Shown: in pieces, positions 1 through 7,217 of the stretch
Layout: each line of letters starts with the position of its first letter
Numbering within the stretch: the stretch's first letter is position 1
From: Leptospira kobayashii
GTDB lineage: Bacteria > Spirochaetota > Leptospiria > Leptospirales > Leptospiraceae
Direction: 5' to 3'
NCBI RefSeq assembly: GCF_003114835.2
Contig: NZ_AP025028.1
Coordinates: 3,562,001-3,626,000, forward strand
DNA: 64,000 nucleotides
Notes under the pieces: model-generated
The model's database searches: none
Told to the model about the DNA's origin: nothing
Seen by the model: the letters and a program-made list of their open reading frames with translations, nothing else
Position numbers and translations under genes: made by a program

Positions 1-43
1 TTACCTGTATAGCAAGAAAGTCTGCCCCTTTTAGAGTTGCCAT
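1..43 (-). CDS. 5' end of an unrecognised gene, cut by the window edge
   Basis: A divergent gene starts here and leaves the window on the left. Its first residues read MATLKGADFLAIQV. A strong ribosome binding site (GGAGG, 50-54 on the minus strand) lies 6 nt before the ATG at 43. A second ATG at 46 is also possible but is too close to the ribosome site. The MarR gene starts on the other strand only 74 bp away, and the two palindromes between them could control both genes. Too little protein is visible to name a family. Confidence 0.55.
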   Translation of the reverse strand, partial: MATLKGADFLAIQV

Positions 44-60
44 CATTTACCTCCCAAGCA

Positions 61-103
61 ATATCAGCACACTGATACATATAATATATCAGCATGCTGA
101 TAT
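61..103. promoter_or_regulatory. Two palindromic operator sites, probably for the adjacent MarR regulator
   Basis: Positions 86-103 form a perfect 18-bp palindrome (ATATCAGCA followed by its reverse complement). Positions 61-78 hold a second, imperfect copy (ATATCAG, then CTGATAC). The centres are 25 bp apart, so the sites face nearly the same side of the helix. They sit between the divergent partial gene and the MarR gene, which is where an autoregulating MarR dimer usually binds. The palindromes are seen directly; the assignment to MarR is inferred. Confidence 0.7.
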
Positions 104-117
104 GTCAAGAGGAAATA

Positions 118-564
118 ATGAAGAAATTTTATGCAGAATCACACCCAGGTTATTTATTAAAAATTGCCCAGCATGAACTTCGTAAAATGATGGATAACAA
201 ATTAAAAGAAATTGAACTTACAACACCACAATATGCTACCCTGAATGCAATACACGAATATCCAGGAATCTCAAATGCCGAAATAGCACGTAAAAGTTTC
301 ATCACACCTCAGACATCTAATTTGATTATTAAGAATCTAGTAGAGAGAAATCTAATTATAAGAAAAGTAGATTCCAAACATGGAAGGATTCAAAAAAATA
401 CATTGTCTGAAGCCGGTAAAAGACTATTGGGAACTGCAAATAATTATGTTGAAACCGCCGAATATGAGCTATTTTCATCACTCTCACGGGAGGAAATAAA
501 AATCTTAACATCGTTATTACAAAAAATATTAAAAAGAAAAATCGAAAAAAATATCTTTGGCTAG
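118..564 (+). CDS. MarR-family transcriptional regulator
   Basis: A 148-residue winged-helix regulator of normal MarR length. The recognition-helix region is at about residues 51-80 (ISNAEIARKS through TSNLIIKNLVERNL). The wing follows at about 84-100 (SKHGRIQKNTLSEAG), and a C-terminal helix supplies the dimer interface. The ATG at 118 is preferred because AAGAGG stands 5 nt upstream. An in-frame ATG at 94 lies inside the operator palindrome and has no ribosome site. MarR proteins usually repress themselves and a divergent gene until a small phenolic or oxidising ligand releases them; here the divergent partner is the gene cut by the left edge. The family is clear, the ligand unknown. Confidence 0.9.
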   Translation: MKKFYAESHPGYLLKIAQHELRKMMDNKLKEIELTTPQYATLNAIHEYPGISNAEIARKSFITPQTSNLIIKNLVERNLIIRKVDSKHGRIQKNTLSEAGKRLLGTANNYVETAEYELFSSLSREEIKILTSLLQKILKRKIEKNIFG

Positions 565-596
565 TTCGTTATACTAAATTTCAGGATTAAAATAAC

Positions 597-1160
597 TTGA
601 GCATTTTGAAAGCTATTCAATTTCCCTTTTTACTGACAGCACTATTGGGGCTTGTCGGTCTACAAACTAACTATTGGGTTGGGCTTCTATTAGATGCACC
701 TATTCTTGAATTGGAAGAATTAGAGACGAGACCTCCTCGCCTTGTTGTACAGGTGACCAATTTAACCATGAAATCCGTCTTCCATAATCTCGTTATTAAC
801 ATGAAGTTCGATCAAGACCCCATTGTAACTAAGGCCAACACAATAGCCATCCCACCTTCGTCTCTGCATCGTCGTGATCCATCTGTTGAAGGCAGAATTC
901 TAGCCTTCTATATTCCGACAATTCAACCCGGTCAAAGTTATCATCTAGAAATTACCTTAGATACAACGCAAACACTACCAATGTATACCACCTTTCATCT
1001 GACTTCATCGGAAGCAGTTCTTCTAAAGCGTCCTTCCTTTGAGACATTCCTTCTGCGCCACCACATCCTTTTGAACGCAATTCTACTAAGTTTTTGGTCC
1101 CTCAGTATCGGCTTTTATTTCTGGAAAATCAATAAACATAAACGGAGGAAACGTTCATGA
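597..1160 (+). CDS. Unrecognised protein anchored by two membrane segments
   Basis: A 187-residue protein of no family I recognise. A hydrophobic segment lies near the N-terminus (about residues 8-32). A polar, beta-rich middle follows, ending near the motif IQPGQSYHLEITLDTT, which suggests an extracytoplasmic Ig-like or CARDB-like fold. A second hydrophobic segment (about 155-178) is followed by a basic tail (KINKHKRRKRS). The start is a TTG, with AGGA at 583-586 as a plausible ribosome site. The gene overlaps the next one by 4 nt (ATGA), so the two are translationally coupled and probably act together at the inner membrane. Confidence 0.55.
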   Translation: MSILKAIQFPFLLTALLGLVGLQTNYWVGLLLDAPILELEELETRPPRLVVQVTNLTMKSVFHNLVINMKFDQDPIVTKANTIAIPPSSLHRRDPSVEGRILAFYIPTIQPGQSYHLEITLDTTQTLPMYTTFHLTSSEAVLLKRPSFETFLLRHHILLNAILLSFWSLSIGFYFWKINKHKRRKRS

Positions 1161-1492
1161 ATAATAAAGCAGTTTTAGTAGTTGCAATCTTGATGCTGAC
1201 AACGGTTAATTTGTATCCGAAAGAAACATGTATTATAGGCCTACGCGCACCAGATGGATCTCCAGCCAAATTTCAGATTATCGAACATAGTTCTTCTAAA
1301 GTGTTAGCAATTTCCAATAATAAGGGAGCTGCTACAATCATCTACGATTCTCCCGCTATGTTAGAAACGCTTTTAGTGGAAATTAAATTGGATATTTTGA
1401 CCGCGAAAATTTATGCACTGCCCATTAAGCTCCGTGACTCATTCTATCCGGATGCCTACTGTGGGAAATGGCTCGACCTTAATTTTAACTAA
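1157..1492 (+). CDS. Small exported protein of unknown function
   Basis: A 111-residue product with a hydrophobic N-terminus (AVLVVAILMLTTVNLYP) typical of a signal peptide. The mature part is short and beta-rich, and its phrase APDGSPAKFQIIEHSS with a later NNKGAATI resembles carboxypeptidase-regulatory-like beta-sandwich repeats, but the match is weak. Two cysteines remain in the mature protein. It overlaps the preceding membrane protein by 4 nt and is probably made with it. An attC-like inverted repeat follows 18 bp downstream. Confidence 0.55.
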   Translation: MNNKAVLVVAILMLTTVNLYPKETCIIGLRAPDGSPAKFQIIEHSSSKVLAISNNKGAATIIYDSPAMLETLLVEIKLDILTAKIYALPIKLRDSFYPDAYCGKWLDLNFN

Positions 1493-1510
1493 GTCCAATT
1501 CAGAAACTGC

Positions 1511-1591
1511 GCATAACTATGGCTTATCGCTATGCTTTAGGATTCACTTCACTCACCTACGACCAACGTCGATAAGCCTAGTTCATTATCT
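1511..1591. repeat. attC-like imperfect inverted repeat (site A)
   Basis: The left arm is GCATAAC, a 3-nt spacer and GGCTTATCG (1521-1529). The right arm is CGATAAGCC (1570-1578), then TAGTTC and ATTATCT. The 9-bp inner arms pair perfectly, and pairing continues outward (AACTA with TAGTT) around one extra base. Size, the RYYYAAC-like left end and an extra-helical base are features known from integron recombination sites. No integrase is visible, and the right core has A where GTT is expected, so this may be a decayed site. Confidence 0.45.
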
Positions 1592-1683
1592 GCAATTTAG
1601 TGCTTAAGAAGTGAATGATAAAATTACACCACTTAAAATCATTAGATTCAATTCTTACGCGTTTAAAAAAAAGGAGTCGATTT

Positions 1684-2145
1684 ATGTCTAAAATTACACC
1701 CTTCCTTATGTTTAATGATCAGCTTGAGGCTGCAATAGCATTCTATACTTCAACGTTCCCTGATTCGGAAATAAAGAATATTGCTCGCACTGGCAACGAT
1801 GGTCCAATTACATCGGCCGAATTCGTCATCGGCGGTCAATTTTTTATGGGATACAACGGCGGTTCATATTTCCAGTTTTCAAATGGTTTTTCGCTTTTTG
1901 TTGACTGTAGGGATCAAGAAGAAGTCGACGAGTATTGGAATAAGCTTATCAGCGCAGGTGCAAAACCACTCCAGTGTGGGTGGATTACTGATCAATTCAG
2001 TATAACTTGGCAAATCGTACCCAGACGTTTCATGGAACTTATTAACGATCCCAATCCGAAAAAAGTAAAAGCTGTAATGGATGCCATGATGGAAATGATA
2101 AAGCTTGAGGTTGCTACACTTGAAAAGGCTTATAATGAGGCTTAA
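1684..2145 (+). CDS. PhnB-like VOC-fold protein
   Basis: A 153-residue vicinal-oxygen-chelate protein of the PhnB/3-demethylubiquinone-methyltransferase-like group. The N-terminal motif ITPFLMFNDQLEAAIAFYTS and the central FSLFVDCRDQEEVDEYWNKL are typical. So is the C-terminal tail that follows the FMELINDP block, with VKAVMDAMMEMIKLEVATLE. The ATG at 1684 has AAGGAG 8 nt upstream; an in-frame ATG at 1615 has none. Members are small cytoplasmic dimers of unclear substrate. The gene stands alone between two attC-like repeats, as a mobile cassette gene would. Fold assignment is firm; the reaction is not known. Confidence 0.85.
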   Translation: MSKITPFLMFNDQLEAAIAFYTSTFPDSEIKNIARTGNDGPITSAEFVIGGQFFMGYNGGSYFQFSNGFSLFVDCRDQEEVDEYWNKLISAGAKPLQCGWITDQFSITWQIVPRRFMELINDPNPKKVKAVMDAMMEMIKLEVATLEKAYNEA

Positions 2146-2246
2146 GTAGTTTCGATAACTACAGTCTGTTCGATGAATCAGTGATCTATTTGGAGTTTGG
2201 GCCTATGGGCTGGATGATTTCAGAACTTAACTTTTTAAAAAGTTTC

Positions 2247-2288
2247 CCAAAATCCATCACGTTAGGGTAATAATGCGATGGATTTTGG
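2247..2288. repeat. 12-bp inverted repeat in a non-coding gap
   Basis: CCAAAATCCATC (2247-2258) and its exact reverse complement (2277-2288) flank an 18-nt loop. A separate perfect 16-bp palindrome, AACTTTTT plus its complement, lies just upstream at 2229-2244. No U-run follows, so this is not a classical terminator. It may be a recombination or folding element of the 300-bp gap after the VOC gene. Confidence 0.5.
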
Positions 2289-2305
2289 AACACACATCAA
2301 GATTC

Positions 2306-2344
2306 ACATAACTACGATTTATCGATACGCTGCGGGATTTTACC
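2306..2344. repeat. attC-like left arm (site C)
   Basis: ACATAAC, TAC and GATTTATCG match the left half of site A, with 25 of the first 34 positions identical by hand count and no gaps. No convincing right arm is present before the next gene. The sequence runs straight into a short coding-like fragment (2337-2435), which suggests a broken or recombined site. Confidence 0.35.
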
Positions 2345-2435
2345 AAAGACCGGCGCACTCAAGATTGATTGCGATCGCTTGTTCGACGCTTTGGAAAAAT
2401 TGAAAAAAAACGATAAGAAAGACATAGGCGAATAA
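2337..2435 (+). pseudogene. Possible C-terminal gene fragment
   Basis: An open stretch with no start codon encodes about 32 residues ending KIDCDRLFDALEKLKKNDKKDIGE and a TAA. The helical, charged composition looks like the C-terminus of a real protein that lost its front. I cannot name the family. It lies between the attC-like arm and the next gene, so it could be all that is left of an earlier cassette. Chance is not excluded. Confidence 0.25.
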
Positions 2436-2448
2436 TAAAAGGAATCAT

Positions 2449-3015
2449 ATGAGAAAGTTAATTGCAGCAATCAATATGACACTTGACGGGTTTTGTGACC
2501 ACACCTCAGGTGTCCCTGACGAAAAAATACATCAACATTATGCCGACCTGTTGAGAAGTGCTGATACAGCTTTATATGGCAGGATAACATACCAACTTAT
2601 GGAATTTTGGCGAACCGTGCTGAAAAATCCCACAGGCGATAAAACAATGGACGACTTTGCAGCTGCAATAGACAACATACCGAAGATTATTTTTTCCCGC
2701 ACACTGAAAAATGTAGATTGGAAAACTGCGAAATTAGCAACTCAAGACCTTGAGAAAGAAGTTTTGGATCTCAAGCAACAATCGGGTAAAGATGTTCTTG
2801 TGTGCAGTCCAAGCTTGATTGTAGCTTTGACGAAACTTAATTTAATAGACGAATACCAACTTTGTGTTCACCCTGTTATCGCAGGAAGTGGTTTGCCGTT
2901 ATTTAAAAACATCAGTGAAAAAATTACGCTTAAACTCATAAAAACCAAAACGTTTAGCGCTGGTGCAGTCATTCTCTATTATGAACCGATAAATGTAAAA
3001 ACAACGAATCATTAA
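2449..3015 (+). CDS. RibD/DHFR-like reductase family protein
   Basis: A 188-residue member of the RibD C-terminal (dihydrofolate-reductase-like) family, the YyaP/YwjB type. Visible marks are the opening IAAINMTLDGF, the ALYGRITYQLMEFW segment and the C-terminal HPVIAGSGLPLF block, which in the family helps bind NADPH. Length is normal. AAAGGAA lies just before the ATG. Two paralogues occur in this window (11690-12253 and 28938-29492). Family members are NADPH-dependent in principle, but most have no known substrate. The stop codon lies inside the left end of an attC-like repeat. Confidence 0.85.
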   Translation: MRKLIAAINMTLDGFCDHTSGVPDEKIHQHYADLLRSADTALYGRITYQLMEFWRTVLKNPTGDKTMDDFAAAIDNIPKIIFSRTLKNVDWKTAKLATQDLEKEVLDLKQQSGKDVLVCSPSLIVALTKLNLIDEYQLCVHPVIAGSGLPLFKNISEKITLKLIKTKTFSAGAVILYYEPINVKTTNH

Positions 3016-3119
3016 CATGAGGGTATTGGCATATCCCGAAAGTACGGCGAGCTTCGACAATAACGTCCCAATTGGGACATAGATGCGGACTATGTGTTCA
3101 TAAGCCTAGTTCGTTAAGC
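3010..3119. repeat. attC-like structured repeat (site B)
   Basis: The left end CATTAAC (3010-3016) overlaps the stop codon of the preceding gene. The right end is CATAAGCC, TAGTTC and GTTAAGC (3099-3119), and the last seven bases fit the integron core GTTRRRY. The right arm repeats that of site A. The middle holds a perfect 14-bp palindrome (GTCCCAATTGGGAC, 3065-3078) and ACATAG/CTATGT. Overlap of the left core with a stop codon is usual for cassette genes. Inner-arm pairing is weak, so confidence is moderate. Confidence 0.4.
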
Positions 3120-3196
3120 GCCATTGTTTAAATTCATAAAAAATTAAATTTATTCTTCTTGAAACAAGAAAAGATAGAAAGAAGCTGCATCCCAGA

Positions 3197-4534
3197 ATGA
3201 GAAAAGTAAATTCTATATATGATATGATTCAAGAATGGTTCCAATTAAAAAAAATCACCAGTGGACTTACTGGATCTGAGTTACGATCAGTTCGCACTAC
3301 GCTTTACGTTCAATTTAGTATGTTTTTAATACCAACGCTCCTACTTGTCTCAGTGTATTATAATGAACCGCCAGAAACTCATTTATATTCTTTTATCCAT
3401 TATTTCATTCTAATAATTCCATTATTATTTGCATTCGTCCTTATTAGGATGCGTTATTTCAATTTATCCGCTTTACTTACGTTAGTATCTATTAATTACC
3501 ACCTCGGAGCACTGACATTAGCTCAAGCAGATGATCCGGCACCGCTAGGTTTTTTAATTACCTCAATTTTATCATTTCTAATGATCTCTAAGAAATTTAA
3601 TGTTTCCCGATTTATAATGTCTATCGTGCCTTTAGGATTTTATATTTCGAGTCAGTACTATTATAGAGTTTTAGGCGGGAATGCATTATTTGGCCCACCC
3701 AAATGGATAGTATCAGCAGAGTATCTCATTCCCCCTCTAATACTAGTATGCTTTCTTATAGTGTTGATTGTTTACCAGTTTGTGAAAGCCGTAGATATGG
3801 CAGAAACAAAATTAACCGAAGAACATGAAAAGTCAGAAAAATTATTATTAAATATAATCCCCCAAGAGATAGCTGAAGAATTAAAACAAAAAGGAGTTAG
3901 CACACCTAGACAATTTAATTCCGCCACAATTTGTTTTACTGACTTTGAGGGTTTTACAAGTATCGCCGAAACTATGAGTCCAAAAGAGTTGGTAGCTGAA
4001 TTGGATAGATGTTTTTCATACTTTGATAGCCTAATGGATCATTACAATCTTGAAAAACTAAAAACAATTGGGGATAGTTATATGTTTGTTGGAGGGATCC
4101 CCACTGAAAATAAAACACATGCCGTGGATTCTGTAATGGCAGCAATAGAGATACAAGCCTTTATGAACCAAATGAAAGATATAAAAAAATCTCAAAATCT
4201 ACCGTATTGGGAATTAAGACTAGGAATTCATTCCGGTGAAGTGATTGCCGGAGTAATCGGCGATAAAAAATTTGCGTATGATGTTTGGAGCGATACAGTC
4301 AATATAGCAAGCAGATGTGAATCTTCAGGTGCTACTGGAAAGATAAATATATCCGAGGCTACCTTTGAACTTGTTAAAGACTTTTTTGATTGTGATTATC
4401 GTGGATATATAGAAGCAAAAAATAAAGGCAAAATTAAAATGTATTTTGTTAATGGTATACTAAAGGAACTTCAAGAAAAAAATAATCCAAACACTCCCAA
4501 TAGTCAATTCAAAACAAGATATGCATTATTATAA
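3197..4534 (+). CDS. Class III adenylate cyclase with membrane-spanning N-terminus
   Basis: A 445-residue enzyme predicted to make cAMP from ATP at the inner membrane. Residues 35-195 hold about six hydrophobic segments. A short coiled linker (KLLLNIIPQEIAEELK, 215-230) leads to the catalytic domain. The two metal aspartates are D249 (ICFTDFEGF) and D293 (IGDSYM). K289 and the aspartate in YDVWSD are the residues expected for adenine rather than guanine. NIASRCESSG carries the transition-state Asn and Arg. All catalytic residues are present, so it should be active. A broken relative lies at 6509-7079 and another intact one at 37971-39257. The input sensed by the membrane part is unknown. Confidence 0.92.
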   Translation: MRKVNSIYDMIQEWFQLKKITSGLTGSELRSVRTTLYVQFSMFLIPTLLLVSVYYNEPPETHLYSFIHYFILIIPLLFAFVLIRMRYFNLSALLTLVSINYHLGALTLAQADDPAPLGFLITSILSFLMISKKFNVSRFIMSIVPLGFYISSQYYYRVLGGNALFGPPKWIVSAEYLIPPLILVCFLIVLIVYQFVKAVDMAETKLTEEHEKSEKLLLNIIPQEIAEELKQKGVSTPRQFNSATICFTDFEGFTSIAETMSPKELVAELDRCFSYFDSLMDHYNLEKLKTIGDSYMFVGGIPTENKTHAVDSVMAAIEIQAFMNQMKDIKKSQNLPYWELRLGIHSGEVIAGVIGDKKFAYDVWSDTVNIASRCESSGATGKINISEATFELVKDFFDCDYRGYIEAKNKGKIKMYFVNGILKELQEKNNPNTPNSQFKTRYALL

Positions 4535-4905
4535 CCAAAAGATCATGGAACCATGACAAGGCGTTAACTGTTTAGAACGAATTTAAAATCTTCTAATACA
4601 ATAATTACGAGATGATACATTTCCAAACCGATCATCGTAGCACATCCGATGTTCGTTGCCAATTTCAGAGCTCTATTTTTTTAGAGTAAATCAAATTTAC
4701 CAATACAAAAAACCCCGATTATTCCGCATTATCGTATAGCAACTAACAATATTTTAAATTTCACTCTACTTACCCTGCTCCGACTAAAGCAAAATCCCCC
4801 TCTCTGATTCTCATACATACAAAATAAAATCTAAAAATATTTGTAAAATGAAATGTAAAAATATCTAGTAAAATATTTGTGATTAGAATAACAAAACCCA
4901 GAAAT
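4535..4905. other. Non-coding gap after the cyclase gene
   Basis: This AT-rich stretch has no convincing gene. It contains a perfect 14-nt palindrome TCATGG/CCATGA just after the cyclase stop (4543-4556), not followed by a U-run, and AGAGCTCT followed by a T-run near 4668-4682 that could end transcription. Nothing else stands out before the GNAT remnant. Confidence 0.5.
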
Positions 4906-5302
4906 ATGAAATTGGAAACTAATAGATTATCATTAGGAATTGGCAAGAAAATGATATAGATGATTTAATCGAAGGATTAAACGATTTTAATGTTTCAAAA
5001 TGGCTTGCTTTAGTGCCATTTCCATATTCAAAGGAAAAAGCCGATGATTGGATAAAGTATTGTATAAAGAATGATACGGAAAATAATCATTTGCAGAAAA
5101 AATCAGGTTTTCATTTGAAGAGTTAGGATTAAGAAAACTCGAAAATGGTTTTTTTGATGGAAATGAATCCTCTAAAACAATACAAGAAGGATTTGGATAC
5201 AAGATTGAAGGAAGAAGACGAAAGAAATATTATTGTATGGCCGATGGCGAATTAAAGGATGAAATAATAACCGGATTATTAAGAGAAGAGTGGATTAAAT
5301 AA
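4906..5302 (+). pseudogene. GNAT N-acetyltransferase remnant
   Basis: Reading across frames recovers a RimJ/RimL-type acetyltransferase. It starts MKLETNRLSL, shifts frame by one missing base, and continues RNWQENDIDDLIEGLNDFNV and WLALVPFPYSKEKADDW. After an internal loss of the acetyl-CoA-binding centre it resumes in another frame as FEELGLRKLENGFFDGN and ends EGFGYKIEGRRRKKYY and LLREEWIK. Intact members have about 180 residues; about 130 remain, and the pantetheine-binding motif is gone. It cannot be functional. It is one of several internally deleted genes in this part of the window. Confidence 0.8.
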
Positions 5303-5334
5303 AATAAAAAATATTTCAAAATAGATTTTACTCC

Positions 5335-5381
5335 ATCTAACCATAGCCTACCGTTACTCTACGATATTCGCTTCATTCACC
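5335..5381. repeat. attC-like left arm (site D)
   Basis: ATCTAAC fits the integron inverse core RYYYAAC exactly. The 47 bases that follow align without gaps to site A with 30 identities by hand count, and most differences are transitions. They share the ending (C)TTCA(C/T)TCACC. The arm lies 32 bp after the stop of the GNAT remnant. No matching right arm is seen before 5442. Confidence 0.35.
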
Positions 5382-5441
5382 CCTCATGCTCTTCCGCTTT
5401 TTAATCCGCGATCATAGATAATAACACCTCAAGCTATAGAT

Positions 5442-5829
5442 ATGTATAACCCGGTCAAAGATGGTATAAAAAAAACAGTTCAATCGGTAAGATATACCGA
5501 GGCGACACCGCCGCGCGATTTGTCAGAATTAGTGCATTGGTTTTGGGAACTGAAGACTGAATCTGTTTTGCCTGATGATTTCTGTCTTCACGTCCTTCCC
5601 GATGCTTGTGTAAATATCCTATTCAATATGGCAGATCCGCCAACTGCAGCGAACTCTCAAAAAGACAACGGGCTTTTCTCCTCACGACTTTCTCAAAGTA
5701 TTACGCCTGCAACAGTCATTCAGAGGACATTACTTGGAGTCTTACGCTGACCAGTCCCACTTCATTCACTCGTTTAAAAAAATTACAGGTTACACACCCG
5801 CCGAATACTTCAAAAATTTTAATGTCTGA
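5442..5829 (+). pseudogene. AraC-family regulator remnant
   Basis: The front encodes the ligand-domain start typical of the DUF6597-type AraC regulators (TPPRDLSELVHWFWELKTE, then DFCLHVLPDACVNILFNM). After a deletion and frame change the sequence resumes in the C-terminal helix-turn-helix as GFSPHDFLKVLRLQQSFRGH and YADQSHFIHSFKKITGYTP. Most of the ligand domain and the first DNA-binding helix are missing, about half of a normal 270-residue protein. A VOC gene follows at 5911. The same AraC-VOC order recurs at 9651-10160, where the regulator is also broken. Confidence 0.8.
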
Positions 5830-5910
5830 TATATACAATACAAACTGTATATCGACCGCTATAATAAACCTTCAATATGTTAGAAATAACAAACGAAGGA
5901 GATACTTTTT

Positions 5911-6291
5911 ATGGCAAAGACCAATGCAATCGGATGGTTCGACATCTACGTAAATGATTTAGAACGGGCTGCAATATTTTATGAAAGCGTATTCAAGCAA
6001 AAGCTTGAAAAAATGCCCGATCCGACAGGTGAAACAAAAATGATGAGTTTCCCTGCGGAGATGGCATCCTATGGGGCAGCAGGTGCTCTAGTAAAGTCAA
6101 ACCATGCCGGCCCGGGAATCGGTGGCACAATGGTTTACTTTAGTGTTGAAGATTGTTCAGTAGAAGAATCAAGAGTTGTTGCCGCCGGAGGTAAAATAAT
6201 CAGACCGAAGTTCTCAATTGGAGAATTCGGCTGGGTAACGTTATGTGAAGACTCTGAGGGAAATATGTTCGGTCTCAATTCAATGAAGTAA
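5911..6291 (+). CDS. VOC-family (glyoxalase-like) protein
   Basis: A 126-residue single VOC domain. It opens AIGWFDIYVNDLERAAIFYE, has VYFSVEDCSVEESRVVAAGG in the middle, and closes with GWVTLCEDSEGNMFGLNS, the pattern of predicted lactoylglutathione-lyase-related proteins. AAGGAG precedes the ATG. Members bind a metal between two beta-alpha modules and act on diverse small molecules; no substrate can be read here. Its presumed regulator, the AraC gene just upstream, is broken, so expression may now be unregulated or silent. Confidence 0.85.
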   Translation: MAKTNAIGWFDIYVNDLERAAIFYESVFKQKLEKMPDPTGETKMMSFPAEMASYGAAGALVKSNHAGPGIGGTMVYFSVEDCSVEESRVVAAGGKIIRPKFSIGEFGWVTLCEDSEGNMFGLNSMK

Positions 6292-6310
6292 TGTCACCTA
6301 ATTATCATTA

Positions 6311-6451
6311 GTGAATAAAAAATTACAAACGCTTCGTCCGGAACGCCCCAAAAACGATCCGGACGTCAAAAAACAATTTCTTTCCAATCTACCTTCCTAT
6401 CTAAAGCCTGCCAGTAACTTAGTATCAGCTGGAAACGGACTTTACACCTGA
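6311..6451 (+). CDS. Possible small protein or gene remnant
   Basis: A GTG-started frame encodes 46 residues (MNKKLQTLRPERPKNDPDV, then KKQFLSNLPSYLKPASNLVS). No ribosome site precedes it and I recognise no family. The DNA is richer in GC than the flanks, like the cyclase remnant that follows. The frame contains a 10-bp imperfect inverted repeat, GTCCGGA and TCCGGAC, at about 6336-6364. It is as likely to be a fragment as a gene. Confidence 0.25.
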   Translation: MNKKLQTLRPERPKNDPDVKKQFLSNLPSYLKPASNLVSAGNGLYT

Positions 6452-6508
6452 AAGATCATCCCCTCTTATCGTTTTGACAAACTTGCGCCTTAGGAGGTTA
6501 CATCATCC

Positions 6509-7079
6509 ATGATAACCAGGATCCGATCCGCTTTCCGTTGGATACTCGGACGGCACCTTATAGCTTTCCTCCCTGAGGAAGAGCGACGCTCCTTTCGTCT
6601 CACTGCCAATACTCTGGTCTGCCTGGCAGCACAGATTTTTTTGTGTTTCTCATTATGGGTGCAACTGGTCGCAATTGCTTTCATCTTCCCCGGCCAACAA
6701 GCAAATCTATATCTATCGGTAGCCATGCTCCTACCTCTGCTGATCGTCGTTCGCAAACGCAAAGTTACGCGAATGGTTCTTGCTTTCGTTCCGTTTTTTT
6801 TGTTTATCGCGCACGAGACCTACTTCAAAGTCCTAGGAGGAAATCGCTCAAGAGTTGAAGGACAAGGGAGTTTCCGAACCTCGCCTTCATAACAACGCAA
6901 CCGTTTGTTTTACCGACTTCCAAGGTTTCACTCAGATTGCAGAGACACTGTCACCGACGGAACTCGTTGGAGAACTCGACCGTTGTTTCTCATACTTTGG
7001 ACTCTTGGCGGATCTCAGACGGGCGGGAGAAGAGAGAATTCCCAACGAAGAATTTCGAAAACGGTATAAACAGCTCTAA
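6509..7079 (+). pseudogene. Adenylate cyclase remnant with two internal deletions
   Basis: The first 336 bp encode a membrane region like that of the intact cyclase at 3197, ending FKVLGGN (compare YRVLGGN). There the reading frame breaks and the sequence jumps to AQELKDKGVSEPR, the end of the linker, and the start of the catalytic domain (ATVCFTDFQGFTQIAETLSP to ELDRCFSYF). A second, in-frame loss removes the rest of the catalytic domain. Only the C-terminal tail (IPNEEFRKRYKQL) remains. One metal aspartate survives and the other is gone, so no activity is possible. The GC content is higher than in the intact gene, so it is a different paralogue. Confidence 0.85.
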
Positions 7080-7183
7080 CACCGCTCTTAGAACTCGCGA
7101 AACCAAGAAACAGTCGTCGTCAAACCCCAAAATGACAATCGGAACCTTTTTTGAGTCAATCTTAAAAGGTTGACTTTTTTCCC

Positions 7184-7207
7184 TTATATAACAACATGTT
7201 TATATAA
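7184..7207. promoter_or_regulatory. Palindromic operator for the downstream ArsR gene
   Basis: TTATATAAC (7184-7192) and TTTATATAA (7199-7207) form an inverted repeat with 8 matching base pairs around a 6-nt centre. It ends 10 bp before the ArsR start codon. A TTGACT that could serve as a -35 box is at 7170-7175. Position and symmetry fit autorepression by the ArsR dimer; this is inferred. Confidence 0.55.
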
Positions 7208-7217
7208 ACGATTAGCT

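Noticed and set aside
94..117. Upstream start for the MarR gene
   Set aside because: The ATG lies in the centre of a perfect palindrome and has no ribosome site, whereas AAGAGG precedes the ATG at 118.
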